Of a DNA stretch of 64,000 nucleotides, positions 23,452-34,144 are shown piece by piece (the stretch's first letter is position 1; each line of letters starts with the position of its first letter). A program made the translations under genes and the position numbers. This DNA comes from Pholiota molesta (lineage: Eukaryota > Basidiomycota > Agaricomycetes > Agaricales > Strophariaceae): assembly GCA_014925825.1 (NCBI GenBank), contig JACGCK010000084.1, positions 62,001-126,000 on the forward strand, given 5' to 3'. The notes beneath the pieces are model-generated. The model saw only the letters and a program-made list of their open reading frames with translations, searched no databases and was not told where the DNA came from.

Positions 23452-25674
23452 ATGTCTTCCTCTATCGACTCGAAAGCAGAGATCGAGCACATCCAGGATT
23501 CTGCGCCAGTGGCTCCTGAACTGGTCGTTTCCAAACTCGCTCAGCTAGACACGACGCCATGGTATCGAAAGCCCAACCTGAGGATCCTATACCTCATCTT
23601 ATTCCCGACATGTATTGGTGTAGAGATGACGAGCGGGTGGGGTTTATTCCTGTCGTCATCCGCGTTGATTTGAACATCGTCCTCTTCATACAGCTTCGAT
23701 TCATCTATGATGAATGGATTACAAGCTGTTGATTCTTGGGACTCATGTAAGCAGTGGCTCATGCACCCAAATGACGACGATCTCAATCCCATCCTCCAGT
23801 TTACCACTCTCCCAGATCGGTCCTCCTTGGTGTTATGTCCGCAATGTACTCCGCTGGTGCAATTGTCGCGCTGCCTCTAGTTCCTCTCGTCACCGATGGC
23901 CTTGGCCGGCGTTGGGCCATTGTCTTGGGAAGCCTTCTGATGATCATCGGAGCTTCCCTTCAAACGGCATCACAAAATTGTGAGTTCGCTATATTCATCT
24001 GTCGCATTGCATACTGGAATGCTCAATTGGCAACTTGCAGTCGCGATGTTCGTCATTGCGAGGTTTATCCTTGGTTTGGGAATTCCTTTCGCCATTGTAG
24101 CTGCGTCGTCTCTCATTGGAGGTTTGTTCGATTCCTCTTACATTCATCTGTTTGATCAGGAGCTGATTGTCACCCGTCTGTGTTTAGAACTTTCTCATCC
24201 CAAGGAACGTGCGGTCCTGGGCTCGTTATTCAACTCTTGCTATTTCATAGGTACCGTATCCTTCCTTTTGAACCAAACCGTATTCTAACTCTAGGTCATT
24301 TATAGGCTCAATCGTGGCCGCTGGAGTCACCCTAGGTACCTTCCAAATGCCGAGCAACTGGGGCTGGCGAATCCCATCCCTCCTGCAAGTAATCCCCAGC
24401 TGCCTCCAAATCGGGTTCATATTCTTCCTCCCCGAATCTCCACGGTGGCTCATCTCCAAAGGTCGCGGAGACGAAGCGCGCGCGATACTTGTCAAGTATC
24501 ACGCTGAAGGGGACGAAACTTCCGAGTTTGTGAAAGCGGAGTATGTCCAGATTGAAAAGACGCTGGAGCTGGAGAAGGAGACCGCGGGTGTTGGCTGGTT
24601 GGACTTGTTGAGGACGTCGGGTATGAGGCGTAGGATTCTGATTGGCGCCTTCCTTGGACTAGTGACTCAATGGAGTGGAAATGGACTGACATCGTACGTG
24701 CATTGCCAACATGTCGCAGACAATCCCTTTTAATCGTGATGATAGGTATTTTCTTGCTCGTATTCTGGATAACGTTGGAATCCACGACAATCGCACGAAG
24801 AATCTCATTAATCTGGCCAACACCTGCTGGGGATTTGTTAATGCCACCATCTTGGCCTTGACAGTCTCTCGACTCAAGCGTAGAACTATGTACTTGGTGC
24901 GTACCACCACCACTGATCGCCTCGCGCATCTTATGTATTCCAATGCTATGTTACAGACATGTACCATATCTCTGCTGGTTGTCTTCACGGGATGGACAGT
25001 TGCGAGCGCAAGATACAGCATCGATGGTGACCAAGGATCATCAAAGGCCGTTATTGCGTATGTTCTCTTGAGAAATCTATATTGGTTTACAGCGATCCTT
25101 ACATTGAATTTACCTAGGTTCATCTTCTTATACAGCCCTTGTTATAACATGGCCTACAACGCCTTGACGTATAGTGAGTCCATTCAATCAACATCGCAGG
25201 TAAGATTCAATATCTGAAATTTTTACCACAGCCTTCTTGGTCGAGTTATTCCCATTCCACGTTCGGGCCAAGGGTATCACCGTCTTCCAATGGTTCAGCC
25301 GCATGGCTGGTTTCTTCAACCAATTCGTAAATCCCATTGGAATTGCACAAGCTGGTTGGAAATACTATATCAGGTGAATGAGTAAAGCAGCGGCATCCAT
25401 CGTTAACTCAAGACTAATCTCCCCTCCAGCTATTGCGTATTCTTGCTGTTTGAGGTCGTTTTCGTATACTTCCTATTCCCCGAGACATCGGGCCGGAGCT
25501 TGGAGGAACTTGCATTCTGTAGGTTTTTCATTTTGACATTCCAAATTCTGATGCTCAATGTCGTCATAATTTCCAGTGTACGAAGGAGACGAACTCAATG
25601 AACAGAAAAAACGAGTTGAGAAAGAGTTCCGTCACGAAGTAGCACATAACACTTCCAACGACAAGCTGGAATGA
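23452..25674 (+). CDS. MFS sugar (hexose/lactose-type) transporter
   Basis: This encodes a 12-TM proton-coupled sugar porter of the Sugar_tr family, acting at the plasma membrane. ATG 23452 begins a hydrophilic N-terminus, then LRILYLILFPTC (TM1). The exon junction at about 23636/23694 restores the family motif SGFDSSMMNGLQ. Further hallmarks are DGLGRRWAIVLGS (R-x-G-R-R loop), ELSHPKERAVLGSLFNSCY, PESPRWLISKGRGDEAR, LVTQWSGNGLTSY, VELFPFHVRAKGI and PETSGRSLEELAF (the PETKG-type motif after TM12). About nine introns of 48-70 nt carry good splice signals and the frame holds throughout. Substrate cannot be set from sequence. The closest fungal relatives I know are called hexose transporters or lactose permeases. 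Confidence 0.88.
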
Positions 25675-25958
25675 GGCGATTGACAGTGAATATTTGAATG
25701 ACCGGCCGGTGACATACCCCACATCATGATAATAATTACATGACATTGAATTAGGGCGCGCATTGACTTGCGACGTTTGTAATGACGAAAGCTTATGACG
25801 CAAAATTTGTATTCCATACCAATTCCATACTAAACATAGCATGTATAGCAAAGTTTCCTATGAAATTAAAACTTTCCATGTAAGTATGGACTTGGTATGT
25901 ACCGTCTACGTCGGAGTGATCCGGACAAGGACGGGACTCCGTCTGAACCCATCCTCCC

Positions 25959-28900
25959 CTAGGCACCTATTCTGACACGGAAGTACATTTCGGCATCTCT
26001 CCTGGCTTCCGGGCTGTTAGCAAAGCTCACACTTCCATCAGGGGCGATTATCTGGCTTTGTGGGTACTCGAAGGGCGAAGGCGGTTCAGGAACGCAAGTG
26101 AAATCCTGTTTGACGCCATAGTCATCGAACGTATACGGGTCGCCTGGAGTCTGTGGGAAATGCAACAGAATGGCGTTCCTCAGTTCCATTGAGATGTCAT
26201 AGTCGAAGTAGTTGAGAGGTGTCAGAACAAAACTATAACATTGACAGTTAGTCTCCTTAGTCAATAGAGTCGACGAAAATAGAAACCAAGTATGGATGGA
26301 AAATCTTAGTACACACCTTGAAGTCGCTATATTCGTCTTGGTGTGAGGGGAGTCTTCAGCTTGCGGCTGTCGAACCAATACATAGATTTGAGAGGTATTA
26401 GTATCAACCAAGTTCAAGTATAGATGTCACAACTATCCTACGTACCAAGTGATGCATTCCCAAATTGATCCATGCGACTAAGTCTTCCTGAGTGATATTT
26501 TCCCCATCGAAGAATTTGTGGAAGTCGACTGTCGGTGCCCCAGGTAGATGGAGGTTCCACATGGAGCTCGACGCCGGCTCTGTTTCCTTCCGACGAGAAA
26601 CGGCAAGATTATACCGTGCCCAGTTCGCGTTGTTCAGCAGACGCTTGGAACCGACAACGGTCTGGGTAACGATCGTGAGGACACTCGGCTTGGCTCTGCC
26701 CCGCAAAAGCAGCGAAGGATAACAAAATTAGACTTACGTTGTGTATGGCGTTATAACCTGGGTGAATAGCATAGCCTCTTGGATAGCCCCACGCATTCGT
26801 GGCATTTTGGTTGACCACAGCATAGCCACCTTGGAAGTTAGCGGGGTATTTTAACAGAGCGTCGTTCTCGTTTGTGATATATTCCTTTGAGATCTTCTGT
26901 TGGATAACACGCTGACCCCAGTCGTCGTCTAACCACGGATGGATGACCTCCTCTTGGTTCGTCGTTGTCTTGAGCAAGGAATTCGCTGTCCCCGCGATGT
27001 CAAAGTCAACTCTGTCACGATGGGTTGGACGTTTAGCTCCAGAAGAATGCTATTTCGCTGGATTTCACTAACTTATAGTTGATGACGTGATCATGAAGAT
27101 TGCCCACTAGTGAGTCGCGGTTAGCGGTGCGAACTGCGTCGGCGATTAGAGTACACAACGCTTACTTGAGGTGTCGTGGATTCTAGCACCGTACCCATCT
27201 TGCTGTGCGTTCCAATAGCCTCCTTGCATGTATCCAGAAGCGGATAGGCGAACTTCGATGGTTCCATCAAGATAGAACAGGTAATCGAACTAACAGATTT
27301 CCCAATGAGAAATTAACCTGAGAGGAGCGAATGAAAGACTCACCACTGGATAAAGATGCAGGCAGAACAACGAAGATGATGAAAGTCAGAACCGTGACCA
27401 ACATAGCTAAAGTGGGCCAACATACGGTAATCATAACTAGACACCAAAATTCATCAGCAACCCAACCCAAACGAACGACCACTTAAAACACTCACTTCCC
27501 AACCGTCGTCGTACTCCTCACAGTCAGCACATACGACTTCACAGCCCCGAACTCGCCCTCCGCATACCCGAAATGCCGCGTTAGCGGCTTGCCCGTGTCC
27601 TGCTCGAAGATACAGATAGCGCGCTCGACGTGGATGGTGCCCGAGGCCGTGTGCGTCGTCGCCGGGAGGTAGGTCGCTTCCTGGGGGCAGTCGTAGTACG
27701 GGATCATGTTCCGAACCAGGCTGCCCATGCCGAAGTGGCGGTCCAGCCAGGCGGTGGTGGCTTGTAGTGGGTCATTTCCGCCTGGTCAAGAAAAATGATA
27801 GTTTTAAGCATACGTCCATTCCATAAAATCGTGAGCCATACCATATTGCGCTATAGCTTCTTGCGGGGAGAGCTATGTAGTAAAAATCAGGATAAACAGT
27901 CAATCAAAAATCCACCTAAAAGAATCGCTACTTTATGCAACGCACCTGGTAGATAATCCTCTCCCCGCGGAACCTGATATCCCAGAACCCCAGCCCCATA
28001 TCGCGGTCGAACCCTAGGAACATCTCCCACCCCAGCCACGCGACGTGCTGGCGCGCGCGGTCGACTCTGTACCGCAGGCCCGCGAAGGACACGGAGCGCG
28101 GGCCCGGGCGGTGGTCGAGGTCGCGGTCGCGCCCGCGGCGGGTGCGCGCGGTCCAGGAGAGGTCGAGCGCGGGGTCCGCCTGCTCGGGGTGCCGGACGAG
28201 GGTGCCGTTGTGGAACGCGGCGAGGAAGGCGTCGGCGGTGTCGAATACTTGGCCGTGGTAGATGTGCTTTTGGGTGGGGTTGAGTTAGTGGGGTGGGGGT
28301 GTGGGGTGTTGAGACGTACTTTGAGTATTTTCCATTGGGAGGGGTCGGTGCCGGAGACGTCGAGGTATTGGTAGAAGTTGACGGGAAGGAGGTAGGACCC
28401 GGCGTGGTTTCTGCGCCAGGTCATCCACAGGCGTCTGAAGCTGCCGTCGAAGCTGAAGGGGCCGCTCATCCCGGCTACCAAGGTATCGTTCGCAAGCCCT
28501 CTTGCCGTAGCTCCAAATAATTCCTGAAAATAATTTAGATCACAAGATCACGGATGGCGACCAAGCAGCATACTTACCTGTAGCACATCTGCCATCGGCT
28601 CCATCAGCTTAGCCAGAACAACACTCAGCTCCTCCAGCTGGGCAACACCACGAGCATTGAAAGGTATGTCTTGACTGTGGTATATCTCCGTGAGCTCGCG
28701 CATCCGTGTCGCACGACTAATCGGGAGCGGGCCAACGAGATAATCCTTCACCACAGGCTCCTTCCGTCCTCCATGATGGATCGTCACTCTCGCGTACCGC
28801 TCCGGAAGCAACGTTGGAACAGGGTTCGACAGATACGCTAACGCATCCTCTTTCGCCGGATAATACGCCTCGATGAGGAATATAATGTTGTCGGAGGTCT

Positions 28901-29276
28901 TGGAGGATTTCGCTTGGGTCAGGTTCAGGTTTTGCTCCGGAGCCTCAAGCCAGCTTCGAATCTGCGTCAGCTCAGGGATGGTGAGTGAGCTCCAGGGGTT
29001 GACCGGAGCCGGCGGCGACGCTGGCGGCGGCTGAGAATGCGTCGACGCGCAGTGCTCGACATCGGCCTTCGCAGATTGAGGTGGCGCGCTTTCCAGCCCA
29101 TTGTACCAGCTATCTCCAAAGAAGATACGCTGAGAGAAGAGATCGGTCAAGTCGTGTGAGCGTGTTACGACAATGATTGCCAGGAAATTAAAAAGAAGAG
29201 AGACTAGGAGCAGCAGATGCTGTTTGCGAAACTGAAACCGCTCAGCGCCGCGAGTAGGCTTGTAAGCAGGAGCCAT
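25959..29276 (-). CDS. Copper amine oxidase with N-terminal membrane anchor
   Basis: Primary-amine oxidases convert R-CH2-NH2 to the aldehyde, H2O2 and ammonia using copper and topaquinone (TPQ) made from a tyrosine. From ATG 29276 there is a short basic tail, then a hydrophobic segment (HLLLLVSLLFNFLAIIVV, residues about 19-36), suggesting a signal anchor. The CAO domains follow: EAYYPAKEDALAYL, GPFSFDGSFRRLWMTWRRN, MGLGFWDIRFRGERIIYQ and YDCPQEATYL. The TPQ motif is T-V-G-N-Y-D-Y, and HDHVINYKVDFDIAGT supplies the HxH copper ligands, with a further His near SPH. The stop is at 25959. There are about 12 introns, including two tiny exons at the TPQ codon. The exon at 27990-28260 is very GC-rich. 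The gene is divergent from SAP18. Confidence 0.88.
27344..27345 (-). other. 2-nt micro-exon TG (predicted)
   Basis: The dinucleotide TG lies between ATCCAG and GTGAGT on the minus strand. It completes the codon C+TG (Leu) between N-Y-D-Y and F-D-Y-L-F. Without it the frame across 27290-27425 is lost. The flanking introns would be 80 nt (27346-27425) and 54 nt (27290-27343). Confidence 0.65.
27426..27436 (-). other. 11-nt micro-exon carrying the TPQ tyrosine codon (predicted)
   Basis: On the minus strand, TTATGATTACC is bounded by TCTAG on its 5' side and GTATGT on its 3' side. Joined to AA from the exon ending at 27496 it completes AAT TAT GAT TAC C, giving N-Y-D-Y, the cofactor motif. The upstream intron is 27437-27495 (59 nt). 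Confidence 0.75.
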
Positions 29277-29851
29277 GGTCGATCAGAGTTGGGTATGGCT
29301 TGTCGAGAGCACATTTATGATAAGTAGTGTGCCTCGAATTCGATTTTAGATAGCGCCAACACGGACCCGATAACAAAGATACTAGATAGCAAACCAAAAT
29401 TAGTTACCGAATGACTCCATATCATATGTCCATTCGGAGGATGTCCTGTGTGGGAAGTGTCTGAGCACGCCTTGAAGTCTTCGCATAGGTCATGGCGATG
29501 ATCGTTCCCAGAAAGATACATGACTATAGTCTTGTTCCAATGGATGTTGGGATAAGTTCTACATAGTTATATGTTCTTTCGCGAAACTTGTGTGAGTGTT
29601 GTGTGAATGTCGCTGAAATTTGAAATTTACTCACTAGAGCTTCGAAAAAGATCGAGACTTATCAGAGACAGGAAGTACGTTGAATTGTGTTGCAAGCTTC
29701 AGGCATTGAATACCGAGATGTTGGAAGAAATTCAATGCATTGCGTTGGTCAAGCGTTGGTGCTGAATAAAAGTCGCGGTGGTCAGAAAGTAAGAAGGCGT
29801 GCTTATGTAACACCAATACCCTTTCTCCACAACCACGTCGCCGCGACCGCC
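29277..29851. promoter_or_regulatory. Divergent intergenic region between amine oxidase and SAP18
   Basis: A 575-bp spacer between two divergent start codons must hold both promoters. I see no gene. Pyrimidine runs precede both starts, but no specific operator could be named. Confidence 0.45.
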
Positions 29852-30881
29852 ATGGATATCGACGAAAGCCCACCCATTCCACAGTTCTCAGTATCGAGGG
29901 AAAAGGTGTGAACTTATGTCAATAGCGATATTCAATTGGCTAACTTCCAGTCTAGACAGCACCCTTTCTAATCCGGACATTTGTAAAAATCGGAAGCTTC
30001 CACCGTCTTTCGCTGTTTGAGGATGGAGCACTGCCGACCACAGACGAGCACCAGATATTCACTTGGTACGCTAATCATATTTTAACTCGCAGTATAGCTA
30101 ACATCTTCACAGGAAAGACGCGACCCTCCGCGAAGTCCTCACAACCCTGCGCAACACCGCCCCCCACATCGCAGAATACCGCCACCCGCTCGCCCGTTTC
30201 TCCTTCAAGACCGTCTTCGCCGACTCCACCAACAAGGGCCGGTACGCGCAAAAAGACATCGGCACCGTGTACTCGCGCGACATCCTCGGCGAGCCAGGCT
30301 CGCTCGCCAGCCCCGCCCCGCGGCTCACGCAGGACACCGAGCTGCCCGCGCGCGACGGCGAGCGCAACCTCGACGACCTCCGCTTCATCCCCGGCGACTT
30401 CCTCCTTGTCGCCGTGCTCCTCCCGAAAAGCGTCACCCTCCCGAGCGAGCTCGCGGTCAAGGGCGCTGGGGCCCTCTCGGCGACTCCAGCGGCTGGCGCT
30501 GGGTGGCGGACAGGCGGCGGTGGGGCGGCGCCTGCGGGCAAGAGCGATGGCGGGTGGGGGCGCGGGGCGTCGGGGACTGGGCCGGGGTTTGGGCGCGGGG
30601 GTGGGCACTGGAGAGGCGGGTCCGATGCGCCTGCCCGCGGTGGGCGTGGAGGCGGCGGTCGTGGGGGTGACTTAGGCAGGGACAGAGACAGAGACAGAGA
30701 CAGAGATAGGGATGCGGACAGGAACGACTCGCGGGTGCCCCCACCACGAAGGAGTGTATCGCCGCCTCCCCGCAGCGGTGGTGGATGGGGTGCTAGGGGT
30801 GGACGAGGTGGTGGCGGCGGAGGCAGGCGGTCGCCTTCTCGTTCGAGAAGTCCACCCAGGAGACGGAATCGCTATGATTGA
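29852..30881 (+). CDS. SAP18 homologue with RGG/RD/RS-rich C-terminal extension
   Basis: SAP18 adopts a ubiquitin-like fold and works in Sin3 histone-deacetylase complexes and in the splicing-associated ASAP complex with RNPS1 and Acinus. ATG 29852 begins MDIDESPPIPQFSVSREK. After an intron, TAPFLIRTFVKIGSFHRL continues with LFEDGALPTTDEHQIFTW, then after a second intron KDATLREVLTTLRN, RFSFKTVFADSTNKGRY and DDLRFIPGDFLLVAVLLP. This covers the whole SAP18 core. About 130 further residues are Gly/Arg-rich: GGWGRG-type RGG repeats, an (RD)n run at about 30680-30718 and a closing SPSRSRSPPRRR. The tail resembles an SR-protein tail, consistent with the splicing role. The GC content is high from 30110. 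The SAP18 assignment is firm. The function of the tail is inferred. Confidence 0.87.
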
Positions 30882-31045
30882 TTTCGTCCGCAATGACTGT
30901 CTTGCTCTGCACACTTACTGTTCTAATTTTGTATCCTTGTAGGCGTATCATTCCTGTCTAGCTACGACCTTACCTTGGCGCAGCATTTTCTGACTCTCAA
31001 CTGCTGGGTTTTTTATTGCACTCAAATACAAGATTCTAATCTACC

Positions 31046-31550
31046 TCAAAGTTTTATGCAGACAAGCAGACTCCTCGTACTTGTATCTATCGGAGTCCTG
31101 CTCATTTTTGCTGTCGTATAGGGTTCGAGATGAACACCGGTTAGACGCCTACTGCTCTGCAGTACAAGGATACTCATACCGCCCACCCACTTTAATGCCG
31201 CCCAAATACACACCGTCACACCCAGGGTTATTTCCAGGTTCTGAGCGTATTTTGTGCTCTGCAATGTGCTAAGTCCATGAGAAGACAACCCTCACCATAC
31301 ATACCTGCTGATCTTAGTGACCCCATTTCTCCTGGCATTCGTGTAAGTGTTGTAAAATTGGACCGTGCCCACTCTTCTTCGAAACCACTGATATGGCAAA
31401 TATCCTGGAGTGTCGGACAATTTGGCAAGTTCGCGCAGCGTGTTGTGGTCCTGTGAGTCATGCGCATCCTTCTCATGAATGTGGAGCGAAAGCACTCACA
31501 AATTCGTATGTAAGCGCAACCCCAATTCTTATCGCACTCGTGGTTATTAT
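31046..31550 (-). CDS. Possible small multi-exon gene, function unknown
   Basis: Three minus-strand pieces join in phase with good splice signals. Exon 31500-31550 encodes IITTSAIRIGVALTYEF. A 49-nt intron with GTGAGT and CACAG follows. Exon 31305-31450 encodes DHNTLRELAKLSDTPGYLPY and on to NGVTKIS. A 36-nt intron (GTATGT, TTAG) follows. Exon 31046-31268 encodes YAQNLEITLGVTVCIWAALK, a membrane-like segment, and runs to a stop at 31046. I do not recognise the family and cannot find a start codon. The second intron is shorter than usual, which lowers confidence. Confidence 0.3.
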
Positions 31551-32226
31551 CTACGAAGGGTTCTTATCACATTTGTGGCCTGCGGACCCTCACACACAGA
31601 GGAGCATACGAAGGGTGTGGGATGGCGGACCACTACTGACTGGTGAGCGTGGACCATGATGCAGTGCCAGTACGTGGTGAACTAGTGCTTTTACGGCGTC
31701 GGAAGCCTCAACGGCAACCCGCAAATTATTGTCGGTTACGTGCCATCTCCACAGATACTCTGTTTCATAGAGCTCGCCGTTCTGCCACTGCTCGACCTAG
31801 GCCTTCGACATCAACGTGGGCCATGACGGCGCAGTGCCGCCAACATCCCTTCGCAGCGCTACTAGCGGGATGCGACTCTCTTTTGACAGCCAGCCTCTAC
31901 ATAGGCAACCGGTGACACATGCGTGGGCGCCGGCGGGACCAGCGCAACGGGAGGGTCCACAAGGTATGACGACACTCCGACCTTCCATTTCCGTGAATGT
32001 TACCCAAAAAAATCCTGCTTGGCTTTTACTTACACGTGGAGTCAGTCGGTGGGGCCGGACGGAAATTAACTTTATAAACTAGTCCAGGACAAAAAAAAAC
32101 CTGTTCAGACCAGCCTGGGCTCTCTCTTCTCTTTATCCTCTTCCTCCCTCTCCTCTCGCTTCAGCACCTTTCTTGGTCATATACACGTCGACCATTGGTG
32201 CAGCGGATTCTGGTATCACTGTTAAA
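31551..32226. other. Intergenic, no supported gene
   Basis: A minus-strand 63-codon cysteine-containing frame at 31797-31988 (MEGRSVVIPCGPSRC and onward) starts with ATG but has no recognised family. It could be a 5' exon of the tentative gene at 31046-31550. An A-run at 32090-32099 precedes the pyrimidine-rich phosphatase promoter. Confidence 0.35.
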
Positions 32227-33826
32227 ATGACGGTCACTACCACAACTACGAGTATACCCAGCATCACGGAAGTGCTCAAAGGCCAGCTCTATCTCGGAAA
32301 GTAAGTCTGGACGAGCCCAACGTCCGCGAGCATCTCCATCTCAATTTCGTGCCATTTTCTAGCTTATCGGCCGCGCTTTCTGTTGAGCAGAAGCAGAGGC
32401 ACTCGATTACCCACGTTGTATCCGTCTGCCCAGAATTCCCATCGACAGGCCCGAAGCACTTGAACATCGCGGTCGAGGACACGGAATACGACGACCTCCT
32501 GATCCACCTCCCGAAAGCCTGTGCGTTCATCCAGCATGCGCTCGGTCATGGAGGACGCGTTCTGGTGCACTGTGTGATGGGCATTTCGCGTAGCACCACC
32601 GTGGTAGCGGCTTTCCGTGCGTGTTCTTTTCTCTTTGGTCATTCTCAATAATTATTCTAACAATACGGCGCATGCAGTGATGAAGACCCATCGAATGTCG
32701 CCCACCGCGGCTATCCAAAAGCTCAAGGCAGGTATGTGTTCCAACTCTTCCAGGGCTTGTTCCCGAATTCCGCCAGCCTCGGTACCTACCTCATCATCTG
32801 ACCTATGACGCCACACTGGCCATATATAGCCCGCCCACAGGTCCACCCGAACTACGGCTTCATCAAGCAGCTGGAGGCCTTTGGGAGATGTGACTGCGAG
32901 CCCTCGCCGGCGCATCCACAGTATCGGTCTTGGAAGCGCAGGTACAGGCAGGATGTCACGCAATATCTGAATTATATGGGGGATATTGTGTCTATCATCC
33001 CGGACAAGCTGCTTCTCACCAGGTGCGTTGTGCCCGCTTTCGTCTGCGGTCCGTTGTCGGACTCCATCTGCGTGTCTGTGCACCCGCTCCGGCATTTCCA
33101 ATGTGATTACTTACTTTTACATGCCGTCCGCACCCCACCAGCGAATTCCCGACGGACGCGCAGCAGGCGCGCTCTCTCTTGCCTGGTCTAGGAATAACGC
33201 ATCTGCTCTCCGTCTCGCCTGCGAAAACAGCGCCTGCTGTGGCGTCTGTCGCGGACCACCGCCGCGCTGCTGTCGACGACTCTGTGGAGGCTATGTTGCT
33301 TGCGCTGCCTGGGATCTGTGCTTATATCCGTGGAGCTCTGGATGCGGGTGGTGTGGTCTTGGTGTATTCTGCGGTGGAGTCGCGGGCGTGTGTGGTTGCT
33401 TGTGCTTATTGTGAGTCTTTTGTGGTGTGTTTCATATGGAATAAACTGATCTGGGTTGGATAGTGATGGCTGCTCAGCGGTGTCCTCTCCAACGGGCATT
33501 GTCCGTTATCCATGATGGTGAGTATCCCTGGGGAAAGTGTAATCGCTTCTGATTACTTTCTCGCAGCGCTGCCTCTATTCCACCGCACCCATAATTTCAT
33601 GCACGTCCTGGAATTATACCAAGCATGCGGGTGCAATCCCACTCCATCGCATGCTGTGCTAAAAGGATCGCAGCAGAAACGTGTGCCGCCCTCCAGTGGG
33701 GTGCCGCGTGATTTGCAGAGAACGGCGGTGTCGCTTCTGAGTGAGACTGGTTTGGACCTGGGGGCGTTCAGCGAGGCTTTGAGTGCGATCCAGGGTAGCT
33801 CGAAGTCGGTCATCAGTGTTCGGTGA
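32227..33826 (+). CDS. Tandem dual-specificity phosphatase: active first domain, degenerate second domain
   Basis: ATG 32227 opens MTVTTTTTSIPSITEVLKGQ, then LYLGNLSAALS across an intron and the DSP pattern ITHVVSVCPEFP. The catalytic loop is VHCVMGISRSTTVV at about 32566-32607, an intact HCxxGxxRS with nucleophile Cys and Arg. After HPNYGFIKQLEAFG and a WKRRYRQDV helix, a second similar fold begins: GLGITHLLSVSPAKTAP and ALPGICAYIRGALDAGGVVL. Here the loop reads VYSAVESRACVV, so Cys is replaced by Ser and His by Tyr while Arg is kept. The second domain should be catalytically dead and may bind substrate or regulate. Several short introns preserve frame. The fold of the second half is inferred from its parallel layout. 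Confidence 0.8.
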
Positions 33827-34144
33827 CATACCTTATATTATGCCTTTTGTTATATGCTTTGATCATATGCTTTCCTTTTGTATGTAGAGCTGGTTCTCAA
33901 ACTTGTACCCCCTTAGTAGCTATAGTATGTTATCTTTGTACATGTACCACTCATATAATTGATATTTCTACTCTGTTGTATGTTTACCTCGTGAATGAAT
34001 TCCAATTTCCGGACACTTGAACGAACCGAGTTAGCCGACAGTGCTAAACCATGCCAGTCGCTATTTCCTTTTCCAGTTCCTGACTATGACCCTGATGTAG
34101 CCCTTGCTCTGGTCTCCCCACCTACCATACCCATACCCGCAACG
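33827..34144. other. Intergenic between phosphatase and Nudix gene
   Basis: A 318-bp AT-rich spacer serving as terminator region and promoter. I see no gene. Confidence 0.4.
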
